Shown here piece by piece: positions 8,159-16,388 of a stretch of DNA of 64,000 nt. The position numbers and the translations under genes are program-made. The notes under the pieces are model-generated. The model ran no database searches and was not told the DNA's origin. It was given only the letters and a program-made list of their open reading frames with translations. The stretch spans positions 1,612,001-1,676,000 of the forward strand of contig NZ_CP108393.1 of the NCBI RefSeq assembly GCF_035961655.1. The letters are read 5' to 3'. The stretch's first letter is position 1, and each line of letters starts with the position of its first letter. Origin of the DNA: Streptomyces sp. NBC_01317. GTDB taxonomy: Bacteria > Actinomycetota > Actinomycetes > Streptomycetales > Streptomycetaceae.

Positions 8159-9049
8159 TCAGGCAGCTCCTCGGAGGGGGCGGGCGGTGCCGCGGTACTG
8201 CTCCCACGTCCAGCCGAGCTGGCGGCGGGCCATGACGCCGACCGCGTGCCGGCGGTACTTCGCGGTGCCGCGCACGTCGTCGATGGGGTTGCAGGCGCCG
8301 GCGACGAGATCCGCGAACTGCTTCGCGACCGACGGTGTGATGATCTTCCCGTTGTCCCAGAAGCCGCCCTCTTCGAGCGCCGCGCCGAGGAATTCCTCCG
8401 CCACCCGGGCCCGGACGGGCGTGGGGGCGGCCGAGCCGATGCCGGTCCGTACCGTACGGGTGCGGGGGTGCAGGGCCAGCCCGAACGCGCAGACGGCGAT
8501 GACCATCGCGTTGCGGGTGCCGACCTTCGAGTACTGCTGGGGTCCTTCCGCCTTCTTGACGCGTACGGCCCTGATCAGCTCGTCGGGCGCGAGCGCGTTG
8601 CGCTTCACGCCGGTGTAGAACGCGTCGATGGGGATGAGGCGGGTGCCGCGCACCGACTCGGCCTCGACCTCGGCGCCGGCGGCGAGGAGCGCGGGGTGCG
8701 CGTCGCCGGCCGGGGACGCGGTGCCGAGATTGCCTCCGACGCCGCCGCGGTTGCGGATCTGGGGGGAGGCGACGGTGTGGGAGGCGAGCGCGAGGCCGGG
8801 CAGCTCGGTCCGCAGGTTCTCGATGATGGCGGTGTACGGGACGGAGGCGCCCAGCCGGACGTGGTCGTCCTCGACCGTCCACGTGGCCAGCTCACCGATG
8901 CGGTTCAGGTCGAGCAGGTGCGTGGGCCGGCGGTGGTCGAAGTTGATCTCGACCATGACGTCCGTACCACCCGCGAGGGGGACGGCGGAGGGGTGCTCGG
9001 CCTTGGCGGCGAGCGCGTCCTGCCAGGTGGCGGGGCGAAGGAAGTCCAT
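8159..9049 (-). CDS. pucC: Xanthine dehydrogenase FAD-binding subunit
   Basis: A 296-residue medium subunit of the CO dehydrogenase flavoprotein/FAD-binding type. AVPLAGGTDVMVEIN is the first FAD loop and NRGGVGGNLGTASPAGD the second, followed by the CO_deh_flav_C region (KVGTRNAMVIAVCAFGLAL). It is the first gene of a five-gene minus-strand operon (pucC, pucE, pucD, permease, xdhC), with a GGAGAG ribosome site before the ATG at 9049. Expression probably starts from the 239-base divergent region shared with pucR. Confidence 0.92.
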   Translation of the reverse strand: MDFLRPATWQDALAAKAEHPSAVPLAGGTDVMVEINFDHRRPTHLLDLNRIGELATWTVEDDHVRLGASVPYTAIIENLRTELPGLALASHTVASPQIRNRGGVGGNLGTASPAGDAHPALLAAGAEVEAESVRGTRLIPIDAFYTGVKRNALAPDELIRAVRVKKAEGPQQYSKVGTRNAMVIAVCAFGLALHPRTRTVRTGIGSAAPTPVRARVAEEFLGAALEEGGFWDNGKIITPSVAKQFADLVAGACNPIDDVRGTAKYRRHAVGVMARRQLGWTWEQYRGTARPLRGAA

Positions 9050-9288
9050 GAATGGCTCTCCTCTCGATCGTTCGCTGTGGTGCGATCCGTGATCGGGCGG
9101 GGACGGCCGGCCCTGTTCATGAACTGTTCACGCGGTGTGGCACAAGTACACAAGGAGTGCGCCGCCTGGGGCAGTCACGGAAACCATGAAGGGGTGGGCG
9201 GGGCGCGCACGGCGTCTTGTAGATTCGAACAAAGGCGAAACGAAGGCGAGCCTCGCTTGAATCGACGAGAAAGATCGGCGGCGAACAG
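9050..9288. promoter_or_regulatory. Divergent pucC/pucR control region
   Basis: A 239-base spacer between divergent starts. It contains CTGTTCATGAACTGTTCACG near 9112, with a TTCATGAA palindrome and a repeated TGTTCA, and an imperfect inverted repeat AAGGCGAGCCTCGCTT near 9243. Either could be an operator for the adjacent PucR-type protein. No promoter assignment is secure from sequence alone. Confidence 0.45.
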
Positions 9289-11451
9289 ATGCGGCTGCGC
9301 GCACTGCTGGAGACCGACGCGCTGGGCCTGCGGCTGCTGGGCGGCGCGGGGGAACTGGACCGCGGTGTCCGTGGTGTCATGACGACCGATCTGCGGGACC
9401 CGAGCCGCTATCTCTCGGGCGGCGAACTGGTCCTGACGGGCCTCGCGTGGCGCCGCTCCGCCGAGGACGCGGAACCGTTCGTACGGATCCTCAACGCGGC
9501 CGGGGTCGTGGGGCTCGCGGCGGGTGAGGCGGAGCTGGGGCACATCCCGGACGACCTGGTCACGGCGTGTGTCCGGCACCGGATGCCGCTGTTCGCGGTG
9601 CGGGAGGACGTGGCCTTCGCGACGATCACCGAGCACGTCGTCCGGCAGGTGTCCGGGGAACGGGCCGGGGACCTGGCGGCCGTCGTGGACCGGCACCGCA
9701 GGCTGATGACGTCGGGTCCCGCGGGCGGGGGCCCCGAGGTGGTGCTGGACCTGCTCACCTCCGACCTCGACCTGCGGGCGTGGGTCCTCTCCCCCACCGG
9801 CCGGCAGATCGCGGGCGGCGGCGAGCGGCTGCCGGCGGCCCGGGCGACGGCGCTGGCGGCGGAGCATCTGGCGGCCACTCGTTCGGGACGGAGGTCGCCC
9901 TATCGGGTGACGGTCGCGGGGACGGCGTACTCCCTGTTCCCTGTTCACGACCGGGACCGGGACCGGGCCCAGGACCAGGACCGGGCCCACGACGCGATCC
10001 GCGAGCCCGGGGGCGGCACGTCGTCACCGGGCCCGTCCCCCGACGTACGGGAGACAGTGCTCTCGGACTGGCTCCTGGCGGTCGAGGCGGACGCGGGCGA
10101 GTGGCCGGCGGCGCGGCTGGACCTGCTCCAGGGGGTGACCCAGCTGATCTCGGTGGAACGGGACCGGCGCGACGCGTCACGTACGGTACGGCGCCGGCTC
10201 GCCCAGGAGGTCGTGGACCTGGTCCAGGAGGGGGCGCCCCCGGCGGAGATCGCGGCGCGCCTGCGGGTGGCCGCGCCGGTCCTGCTCCCCGGGGTGGGCG
10301 CGGCACCGCACTGGCAGGTGGTGGTGGCCCGACTGGAGTGGTCGGGCGACGACGCGGGTGCGGCGATCGCGGCGGGCCCGGCGGCGCAGGCGGCCCTGGA
10401 GGAGATCCTGGCGGCCCACACCTCACCGGGAACGGACCTGTCGGACCGCATCGCGGTGGCACACACGGACGGCGAGGCGATCGCCCTGGTACCGATCGCC
10501 GTGGAGGCACCGGCGGAGGAGCCAGGACCGGAGGCCGCTGACGGGGCGGCGCGCCACGCCGGGGCCGTGGGCGGGGCGGCGCGCCACGCCGGGGCCGTGG
10601 GCGGGGCGGCGCGCCACGCCGGGGCCGTGGGCGGGGCGGCGCGCCACGCCGGGGCCGTGGGCGGGGCGGTGCGCCACGCCGGGGCCGTGGGCGGGGCGGT
10701 GCGCCACGCCGGGGCCGTGGGCGGGGGCGGGGCGGCGCCGGACACCGTCCCCGGCCCGGTGTCCGGTGCCGGGCCTGCCCCCGGCAACGGCGCCGGGCCC
10801 CGCACCGACACCGGCTCCGGGCCCCGCACCGGCACGGGGCCTGCTGCCGGCACCGGGCCTGCTGCCGGCACCGGGCCCGCGACCGGGGCCCCCACGGGCA
10901 CGGCGCCCGCGACCGGCATCAGGCCCGACGCCCCGGCGGCCACGCCCGCCGGCCAAGGGCTGCACGCCGATGCCCTGTTGGCCGCCGTGCGCGGGACGTT
11001 GGGCGCCGGGCTCGCGGAGGACGGGCGGCTGACGCTCGGGGTGAGTGCCGCCGTTCACTCGGCCGAAGGGTTGCGCGGCGCCCTGGAGGAAGCCCGGCAC
11101 GCCCGCCGTGTCGCGGCGGCGCGGCCGGGGCGTGTCTGCGCGGCCGGGCACCACGAACTCGCCTCGCACGTCCTGCTGTTGCCCTTCGTCCCCGACGACG
11201 TCCGGCGCGCCTTCACGGCCCGGCTGCTCGACCCGCTGCGGGAGTACGACAAGCGCCACCGCGCCGAACTGATCCCCACCCTGGAGGCGTTCCTCGACTG
11301 CGACGGCTCCTGGACCCGCTGCGCGGCCAGGCTGCATCTGCACGTCAACACCCTGCGCTACCGGGTGGGCCGGATCGAGCAGTTGACCGGCCGCGACCTG
11401 TCCCGCCTGGAGGACAAGCTGGACTTCTTCCTCGCACTGCGAATGAGCTGA
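9289..11451 (+). CDS. pucR: PucR-family purine catabolism regulator
   Basis: A 720-residue transcription factor. The N-terminal PucR domain (LLETDALGLRLLGGAGELDR, then VRGVMTTDLRDPSRYLSGGE) senses a purine-related ligand. The C-terminal PucR_2-type helix-turn-helix is complete (AARLHLHVNTLRYRVGRIEQ). Family members of about 500-560 residues activate purine catabolic genes, and this one lies divergent to them. The extra length comes from two low-complexity inserts: a DRDRDRAQDQDRAHD stretch near residue 221 and a GAARHAGAV repeat plus a Pro/Gly/Thr tract at residues about 415-545. Both fall in linker positions, so the regulator is probably functional. Confidence 0.9.
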   Translation: MRLRALLETDALGLRLLGGAGELDRGVRGVMTTDLRDPSRYLSGGELVLTGLAWRRSAEDAEPFVRILNAAGVVGLAAGEAELGHIPDDLVTACVRHRMPLFAVREDVAFATITEHVVRQVSGERAGDLAAVVDRHRRLMTSGPAGGGPEVVLDLLTSDLDLRAWVLSPTGRQIAGGGERLPAARATALAAEHLAATRSGRRSPYRVTVAGTAYSLFPVHDRDRDRAQDQDRAHDAIREPGGGTSSPGPSPDVRETVLSDWLLAVEADAGEWPAARLDLLQGVTQLISVERDRRDASRTVRRRLAQEVVDLVQEGAPPAEIAARLRVAAPVLLPGVGAAPHWQVVVARLEWSGDDAGAAIAAGPAAQAALEEILAAHTSPGTDLSDRIAVAHTDGEAIALVPIAVEAPAEEPGPEAADGAARHAGAVGGAARHAGAVGGAARHAGAVGGAARHAGAVGGAVRHAGAVGGAVRHAGAVGGGGAAPDTVPGPVSGAGPAPGNGAGPRTDTGSGPRTGTGPAAGTGPAAGTGPATGAPTGTAPATGIRPDAPAATPAGQGLHADALLAAVRGTLGAGLAEDGRLTLGVSAAVHSAEGLRGALEEARHARRVAAARPGRVCAAGHHELASHVLLLPFVPDDVRRAFTARLLDPLREYDKRHRAELIPTLEAFLDCDGSWTRCAARLHLHVNTLRYRVGRIEQLTGRDLSRLEDKLDFFLALRMS
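10543..10722 (+). repeat. Six 30-bp tandem repeats inside pucR
   Basis: Six consecutive 30-base units, each encoding GAARHAGAVG or the GAVRHAGAVG variant. The first four units are essentially identical and the last two carry one C-to-T change. Because 30 is a multiple of three, copy number can change without breaking the frame. Confidence 0.97.
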
Positions 11452-11477
11452 CCGCGCGGACGCGATCTGCCCGGCAT

Positions 11478-11903
11478 TTACACCCAGCGCCACACCAGGT
11501 TCGCGCGGTTCCATTCCGTGCCCGAGGTGATGCAGTTCCCCACCTGGAGAACCGACTGCTCACCCGGCTGGCCGGAAGGGGAGTCGACTTCCCTGCACCG
11601 TCCGCTCGGACGGCTCCTGATGATCAGGTAAGTAATGGGGAAGCACATGCACGGTTCCTGCGGCGGACGGATCTCCTGCGTGTACCACTCGTTCGACCGG
11701 CCATGGGCCTCGCAGTACGGCTCCTGAACGATCGGCAGACCATTCGCGGGGCTGCCACCGGGAACCACCAAGCACTGGCCGGAATGACGTGCCCTGAGGC
11801 GGAAGAATCCGTTTCCGCCGTCGAGCCGTTCGAACTCCTGCGACCAGCTCGTATTGTCGGGCCGGAGGAAGGCCCCGGTACCCGTGGCGGTGGAGGCCCG
11901 CAT
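11478..11903 (-). CDS. Ricin-type lectin domain protein, probably truncated
   Basis: About 141 residues from the ATG at 11903 resemble a ricin B / RICIN beta-trefoil domain, which binds carbohydrate in secreted Streptomyces enzymes. Typical pieces are FFRLRARHSGQCLVVPGGSP, the QW-like EPYCEAHGRSNEWYTQ, and a terminal NRANLVWRW. The frame is open to 12137 but the added residues look like nothing known. There is no signal peptide or partner enzyme domain, which is unusual because these domains normally act outside the cell. It is either a short orphan lectin or the tail of a decayed secreted protein, consistent with its relic neighbours. Confidence 0.45.
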   Translation of the reverse strand: MRASTATGTGAFLRPDNTSWSQEFERLDGGNGFFRLRARHSGQCLVVPGGSPANGLPIVQEPYCEAHGRSNEWYTQEIRPPQEPCMCFPITYLIIRSRPSGRCREVDSPSGQPGEQSVLQVGNCITSGTEWNRANLVWRWV

Positions 11904-12055
11904 GACGTCCGCGGGGAGCCCGGTCCACTGATTCTTTTCCGTAGGAAATTCAACCCCTTCCCTTTTCCTGGCGTTCACCGGTGAGATGCGGTGCCGAGCG
12001 GATGAGATCGGAGTTTTCCGGTTCTCGAAGCTGATTTCTCGTTCCCGCGTCCATC

Positions 12056-12427
12056 GTGGCGGCCCGTTTCCGGCGGACTCTTGTCCACCAGGAAGTGGTC
12101 GCCCGGTACGGCATGCGCCACCTGCTGCTGATGGCACCGCACCTCAGCGACGAGAACCTGGTCCTCATCGGCTTGACGCGCAGGCTCGACGACTTCTCCG
12201 ACCGTGAGACTCAAGCCCTCCACCCCATGCGCGACCTCCTCGCGACAGCGCTGGGCCACGGGGACATCCCCGACGAGCCGTCGCGCGGCGCGTTGACCGC
12301 CGTCACCCCTCGGAAGCGTCATGGTCGTCCAGGTCTTCGGGAGATCCAACTCCGCCACACGGACGGCCGGAAGCAAGGATTCCGCAGTTCCCGACACCTG
12401 CCGTTTCCCGGCCGTCTGCCCAGGTGA
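12056..12427 (+). pseudogene. LuxR-type regulator remnant, HTH missing
   Basis: The first 75 or so residues match the GAF-like region that precedes the LuxR helix-turn-helix in Streptomyces regulators: VARYGMRHLLLMAPHL, then VLIGLTRRLDDFSDRETQAL and a final helix (LHPMRDLLATAL). The reading then drifts into arginine-rich sequence (TPRKRHGRPGLREIQLRHTD) with no DNA-binding domain, and there is no good start or ribosome site. It looks like an internal piece of a regulator that lost both ends. Confidence 0.5.
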
Positions 12428-12615
12428 CAGCCTTGCGAGGGGTGTCGGCGCCCACGGCGGGACCGCCGTAACGCCCTTGTCCCCGGCGCCTCCCAGGACC
12501 CCTCCACGACCAAGGCATTGTGAATTTTTTCACCTGTCCTCTTGGCCCAGCGTGCCGATCCGTGCTGAGATGCGTCCACACCCAACAGCACAATGGCGCG
12601 CTCGGGGAGGGCAAT

Positions 12616-13392
12616 GTGGCGCATACCGCCATGTCTGGTTCCGGAACCACTGCCGGTGACGATCCACTCCAGACCGCGGTATGGCGGCTGCGCTCGCGAG
12701 GGTGCTGGACCGACGCGGCCGCCCTCCTCGCACCGCACGCCGCCGACCCGGCCCCGGCGCTCCAGCGCGCGTCGCTGCTCGTCGAGCGATGTCTGTTCAC
12801 CGCGAAGGGCTGGGCGGAGGCCGAGGACGCGCTACGAGTCGCGGAGGCCACGGCCCGGGAGGACGACGAGCGCGGCGCCGCCGCCTGCGAACGCGGCCAT
12901 CTCGCCTACGCCTCGACCGTCCTCCACGTCCGCGACCGCGCGGACGAGGCCCGCGCCGCACTCAGCCGCGCGGCGGCGCTGATCCACCCCAGCGCCCCGG
13001 GCCGCGCCCTGCTCGACTTCCGCCGCGGGCTGTTCGCCGAACACGTCGCCGACTCCCCCCAGTCGGCCCGCGCCGCGTACCGCAGGGCCCACGCCGCCGC
13101 CACCGCGCACGAGGAGACCCTGCTGCTCTCCTTCACCTGGCGCCACCTCGCCGGACTCGCCCTGCGCGAGGGCGAGCTGGCCGAGGCGAGACACGGCTTC
13201 GGCGAATCGCTGCGGATCCGTGAGGAGTTGGGCTATCTCGTCGGTACGGCCCCGGCCCTCGCCGCGCTCGCCGACGCGGAGCCGGAACCGGAGGCGACCA
13301 GGCTGCGCGCCGAGGCCGGGCGTCTCTTCCGTCTGCTGGGCGGCGTACCGACGTGGCTGGCCGACCAGTTGACGCCACCTGCGCCGGTGTGA
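12616..13392 (+). CDS. TPR-repeat protein
   Basis: From GTG 12616, with GGGGAGG five bases upstream, the frame gives 258 residues; ATG 12631 is an alternative start. The sequence is a run of paired Ala/Arg/Leu-rich helices of about 34-40 residues, such as AVWRLRSRGCWTDAAALLAP, GWAEAEDALRVAEATARED, DEARAALSRAAALI and EGELAEARHGFGESLRIREE. This is the tetratricopeptide pattern of a protein-protein interaction scaffold. It has no signal peptide, catalytic motif or DNA-binding domain. Similar proteins can be the detached TPR part of large AfsR- or MalT-like regulators. An intact start and even codon use suggest it is expressed. Confidence 0.65.
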   Translation: MAHTAMSGSGTTAGDDPLQTAVWRLRSRGCWTDAAALLAPHAADPAPALQRASLLVERCLFTAKGWAEAEDALRVAEATAREDDERGAAACERGHLAYASTVLHVRDRADEARAALSRAAALIHPSAPGRALLDFRRGLFAEHVADSPQSARAAYRRAHAAATAHEETLLLSFTWRHLAGLALREGELAEARHGFGESLRIREELGYLVGTAPALAALADAEPEPEATRLRAEAGRLFRLLGGVPTWLADQLTPPAPV

Positions 13393-13532
13393 GCGGCCGG
13401 GCGGGCGGGAGGCTGCGGTGGCGCTGCGGACATTCCGGAGCGGTGCTTCTCTCCGACTCGAAGACGATCATCGTTGATGATCTTCGTACACGGCCGCCGA
13501 CGCCCGGCACAAGACGGCCCCGGACTTCGTGA

Positions 13533-14219
13533 TCACAGAGTGATCGAATCCGCCTGGTCGCCGGGGAGACGCGGATACGGCACCCGCGTCGGCGGTTCGC
13601 CGCCGTGCCAGGAGCGCCAGAGGCTCGCGTACGCCCCGCCGCGCGCCACCAGCTCGTCGTGCGTGCCCAGCCCGGTCAGCCGGCCGTCGTCCAGCACCGC
13701 CACCCGGGGCACGGCCAGGACGGCGACATACCCGTACACCGCCACCAACTCCGCGACGGAGATGGTCCCTTGTGCGGCCATCCTCGCCGCGAGCCAGGTC
13801 ACGGCGGCGAGGAAGAGGTCCGGCAGGCCGGGGCCGAGGGCGTCGATCCAGCTGGTGACCGCGCCGACCCGGTAGCCCTCCTCCCGCAGCCGGCCGGAGT
13901 CGCGCCGCAGCGGTCCCACGGCGACCGCGAGCAGCGGCACCCCGAGCAGGGCGACGAGGGCGGGGAGCGGGGAGACGGCGAGGAGGAGCCCGGCGACGGT
14001 GACGTACGCGAGGACCGCGCCCAGGGCGAACAGCGCGCCGGTCCAGTCGGCGAGCGCGGTCCGGTCGCCCGCCCGCCACCCGTCGCCGACGGCGCGGGAG
14101 AGAAGGTACGGCGACAGGGCCAGGCACAGCATCCAGAGCGTGCCGTACGTGGCCAGGCACCCAATGACCGCAAATGCGGAGCGTTGCTGAAAATCCGTCA
14201 GATGGGTAAAAGGGGGCAC
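13533..14219 (-). pseudogene. ABC exporter remnant without its ATPase domain
   Basis: An uninterrupted 228-residue frame that reads as a shortened ABC half-transporter. It begins with membrane helices (FAVIGCLATYGTLWMLCLAL), continues through SWIDALGPGLPDLFLAAVTW and ISVAELVAVYGYVAVLAVP, then jumps directly into the extreme C-terminal tail of an ATPase domain (RVAVLDDGRLTGLGTHDELV, YASLWRSW). Walker A, Q-loop, the LSGGQ signature and Walker B are absent, and part of the membrane domain also looks deleted. Normal relatives have about 550-620 residues. All deletions kept the frame. It cannot be a working transporter unless the remnant does something else. Confidence 0.75.
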
Positions 14220-14351
14220 AGAACGCCATGGACGACCTGCCCTGACGTGGTGCTAAGATCGCCACGCTTGCCAAGCGGTAGGAAAACCTGCTAAGGCATA
14301 AAGAATATTCCGCGCATCGGCCCAGAAATCCGCCACATCCGGGGGAGACCT
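14220..14351. promoter_or_regulatory. Probable conservon promoter and 5' leader
   Basis: A comparatively AT-rich stretch between the ABC remnant and the coupled leader ORF. TTGCCA near 14268 and TAAGGC 18 bases downstream resemble a weak -35/-10 pair. The AAGAATATTCCG segment near 14301 is unusually AT-rich for this DNA. Confidence 0.3.
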
Positions 14352-14459
14352 ATGCCATTAGCCGGGCCTTTCACGGCTGTCCGGCAGGCGAGCACGCGCG
14401 GCCGACCGTGCATTCATGTCCGCACCTGGTTGCCCATTCGCCCGAAGAGAGCCCTATGA
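14352..14459 (+). CDS. 35-aa TTA-containing leader ORF coupled to cvnA
   Basis: An ATG at 14352 follows a strong GGGGGAG ribosome site with a four-base spacer. The frame encodes 35 residues, starting MPLAGPFTAVRQAS and ending PIRPKRAL, and stops with TGA at 14457-14459. That stop overlaps the cvnA start as ATGA. Codon 3 is TTA, the rare leucine codon read only by the bldA tRNA in Streptomyces. The cvnA start itself has only a poor upstream site, so cvnA translation may depend on ribosomes finishing this ORF. The product is Arg/Pro-rich with no recognised domain. Whether the peptide or only its translation matters is unknown. Confidence 0.6.
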   Translation: MPLAGPFTAVRQASTRGRPCIHVRTWLPIRPKRAL

Positions 14460-15613
14460 CGCAATACTTTCAGGATCCAGCGCTTTGGGGACTTATCGCT
14501 GGAACCCCCGTGGCCGCGACCGCGATCATTCGTGGACGCAAGTCAGTCGTTGAGCTGCGGAAAGAGAAGGAAGAACTCAAGCGGCACTACACGAATCTGG
14601 AGGAGCACTACGCAGAGGCCGTGGAAGAGGCCAAGGACCGCGCAGAGGAAGCCACCAAAACGGCTCTCAAGTCTGCCATGCGGACCCTTCAGGGCCTGGC
14701 GAGCGAGCAGCAGCTCGCGATCACGAAGATTCAGGACAAGTACGGCGAGCTCCAGATTCTTCAGGATCTCCTCGACATCGACCACATGAATTCGCAGTTC
14801 GCCCGGCGTGCCCAGTCGATCGCCGTGCTCTGCGACGGATGGCTCGGCCGGCAGCGCGCCGCGGCCTCCCTGTACGACGTGGTCCGCAGCGCGAAGGGGC
14901 GCATCCGCCACTTCACCCGGGTGGAAATCCGGGCCCAGAGTAATTTCGCCATCGTCAGCCGCGCCGTCGAACCGGTCGCGCTCACCCTGGCCGAACTGCT
15001 GGACAACGCGACCAGTTACTCGGCGCCGGAAACGATGATCGAGATCAATATCCGGCCCGTTCCCAAGGGTGTCTGCATCGTCGTCGACGACGCCGGTGTC
15101 GGCATGAACGAGGAAGAGAAGGCGAGGGCCGCCAAGCTCCTGTCGAGCGACCGCGCGCCCGGTGTCTCCGGTCTCGGCAACCCGCCGCAGTTCGGCTTCA
15201 CGGTGATCGGTGTGCTCGCCGCCCGGTACGGCTTCAGTGTCTCCGTCGACTCCACGTCCCCGTACGGCGGGGTGCGCGCGGTGGTGCTGCTGCCCGACGA
15301 ACTGCTCACGTCCATGCCAGAGCCCGAGGAGATTCCAGCCGTGGCCACCTCCTCCCCGCTGCCGTCCGACGAGGACGCGACGGGCGGCGTGAGCTCCCCC
15401 GCGGCCGCCCCCGCTCCCGCCACCACGTTCGGCGGCCTGCCCAAGCGCCGCAGGCGCGGCGCGATCTCCATCGTGCCGACGGCGGGCGAGACGGCGGAGG
15501 CGCCGGCGCGCGACAGCGAGAAGGCCGCGTCCGTCATGGGCGCGTTCCAGCGGGGCACGCAATCGGGCCGTCGTTCCACCAACACAAGCAGTGAAGGGCA
15601 TGAGGCGCAGTGA
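14456..15613 (+). CDS. cvnA: Conservon sensor kinase-like protein CvnA
   Basis: A 385-residue histidine-kinase-like component of a Streptomyces conservon, which is proposed to form a membrane complex resembling a eukaryotic G-protein signalling unit. A short N-terminal hydrophobic segment (ALWGLIAGTPVAATAI) leads into a long coiled coil (about residues 30-105, rich in KEELKRHYTNLEEHYAEAVE). A HATPase_c domain follows, with N-box AELLDNATSYS, DDAGVGM and GLGNPPQFG. The C-terminus is a Pro/Ala-rich tail. There is no clear phosphoacceptor His box. ATG 14456 is coupled to the upstream leader ORF, and the stop overlaps cvnB as GTGA. Confidence 0.9.
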   Translation: MTQYFQDPALWGLIAGTPVAATAIIRGRKSVVELRKEKEELKRHYTNLEEHYAEAVEEAKDRAEEATKTALKSAMRTLQGLASEQQLAITKIQDKYGELQILQDLLDIDHMNSQFARRAQSIAVLCDGWLGRQRAAASLYDVVRSAKGRIRHFTRVEIRAQSNFAIVSRAVEPVALTLAELLDNATSYSAPETMIEINIRPVPKGVCIVVDDAGVGMNEEEKARAAKLLSSDRAPGVSGLGNPPQFGFTVIGVLAARYGFSVSVDSTSPYGGVRAVVLLPDELLTSMPEPEEIPAVATSSPLPSDEDATGGVSSPAAAPAPATTFGGLPKRRRRGAISIVPTAGETAEAPARDSEKAASVMGAFQRGTQSGRRSTNTSSEGHEAQ

Positions 15614-16011
15614 ACTACGATCTCTCGTGGATGCTTGACAGTGCTCTGGAAGTGCCCGAAGCACGCCATGCCATTCTGGTTTCCGCGGACGGCCTTCTCA
15701 TGGCCCGTTCCAAGGATGTCGGAAAGGACCACGCCGACACCGTCGCCGCCGCGATGAGCGGAATGCAGTCGCTCAGCCGTACGGTCGCCGATTTTTGCGG
15801 CGGCCCCGATCAGCGGCCCCAGTGGCGTCAGACTCTCGTCGAGTTCGACCACGGCTGGGTGTTTCTGATATCGGCCGGAGAGGGCGCCTATCTCGCCGTC
15901 TCCGCCTCGCCCGAAGTCGACATGGCTGAGATCACCTTCCGCATGCAGCAGCTGGTCGGCCAGCTCGGCAAGGCCCTCACCAGTCCCCCTCGGGAGGATG
16001 TGAAAGCATGA
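15610..16011 (+). CDS. cvnB: Conservon Roadblock/LC7 protein CvnB
   Basis: A 133-residue Roadblock/LC7-domain protein (LSWMLDSALEVPEARHAILV, then SADGLLMARSKDV and AAAMSGMQSLSRTVADF). Such proteins bind and regulate small Ras-like GTPases, here presumably CvnD. The start is GTG 15610, sharing GTGA with the cvnA stop, and its own stop shares ATGA with cvnC, so the three genes are translationally coupled. Confidence 0.93.
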   Translation: MNYDLSWMLDSALEVPEARHAILVSADGLLMARSKDVGKDHADTVAAAMSGMQSLSRTVADFCGGPDQRPQWRQTLVEFDHGWVFLISAGEGAYLAVSASPEVDMAEITFRMQQLVGQLGKALTSPPREDVKA

Positions 16012-16388
16012 CAACACCGGACGAGCCCGAGCTGGAACAAGAAATCACTCCATTAGTGCGACCGTATGTGATCACAAACGGTCGCGAGCTGCTCGACGAC
16101 AACGATTTCTCGCTGATCACTCTGATCACGGTGTCCGAGAACGCCCCGCAGAACGGGTTTCTCGATCCCGAAAAGCGGCGTCTCATGGAGCTGTGTTCCG
16201 GCGGTTTCCTCTCGGTCGCCGAGATAGCCGGGCACACCCACCTGCCCGTGGGTGTCGTCAAAATCCTCCTGCACGATCTCACGGCGGACGGCTATCTCTA
16301 CACCCGTGCGCCCATACCTCCGGCAAAACGCGTCGACAGGCAAATCCTCGAGGAGGTGCTGAATGGGCTCCAAGCTCGCTTTGGATGA
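16008..16388 (+). CDS. cvnC: Conservon DUF742 protein CvnC (TTA codon)
   Basis: A 126-residue DUF742 protein, the usual third component of conservons. The family region includes LVRPYVITNGR and a winged-helix-like stretch (LCSGGFLSVAEIAGHTHLPV, then GVVKILLHDLTADGYLYTR). Codon 16 is TTA (16053-16055), so full translation should require the bldA leucine tRNA. It overlaps cvnB by four bases and cvnD by 26 bases. Confidence 0.93.
   Translation: MTTPDEPELEQEITPLVRPYVITNGRELLDDNDFSLITLITVSENAPQNGFLDPEKRRLMELCSGGFLSVAEIAGHTHLPVGVVKILLHDLTADGYLYTRAPIPPAKRVDRQILEEVLNGLQARFG

Noticed and set aside
10543..10722. CRISPR-like array from the regular 30-base spacing
   Set aside because: Units are contiguous with no unique spacers and translate as a peptide repeat within a gene.
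9949..10725. Repeat tracts in pucR as sign of a frameshifted pseudogene
   Set aside because: All tracts are multiples of three and both conserved domains stay in frame.
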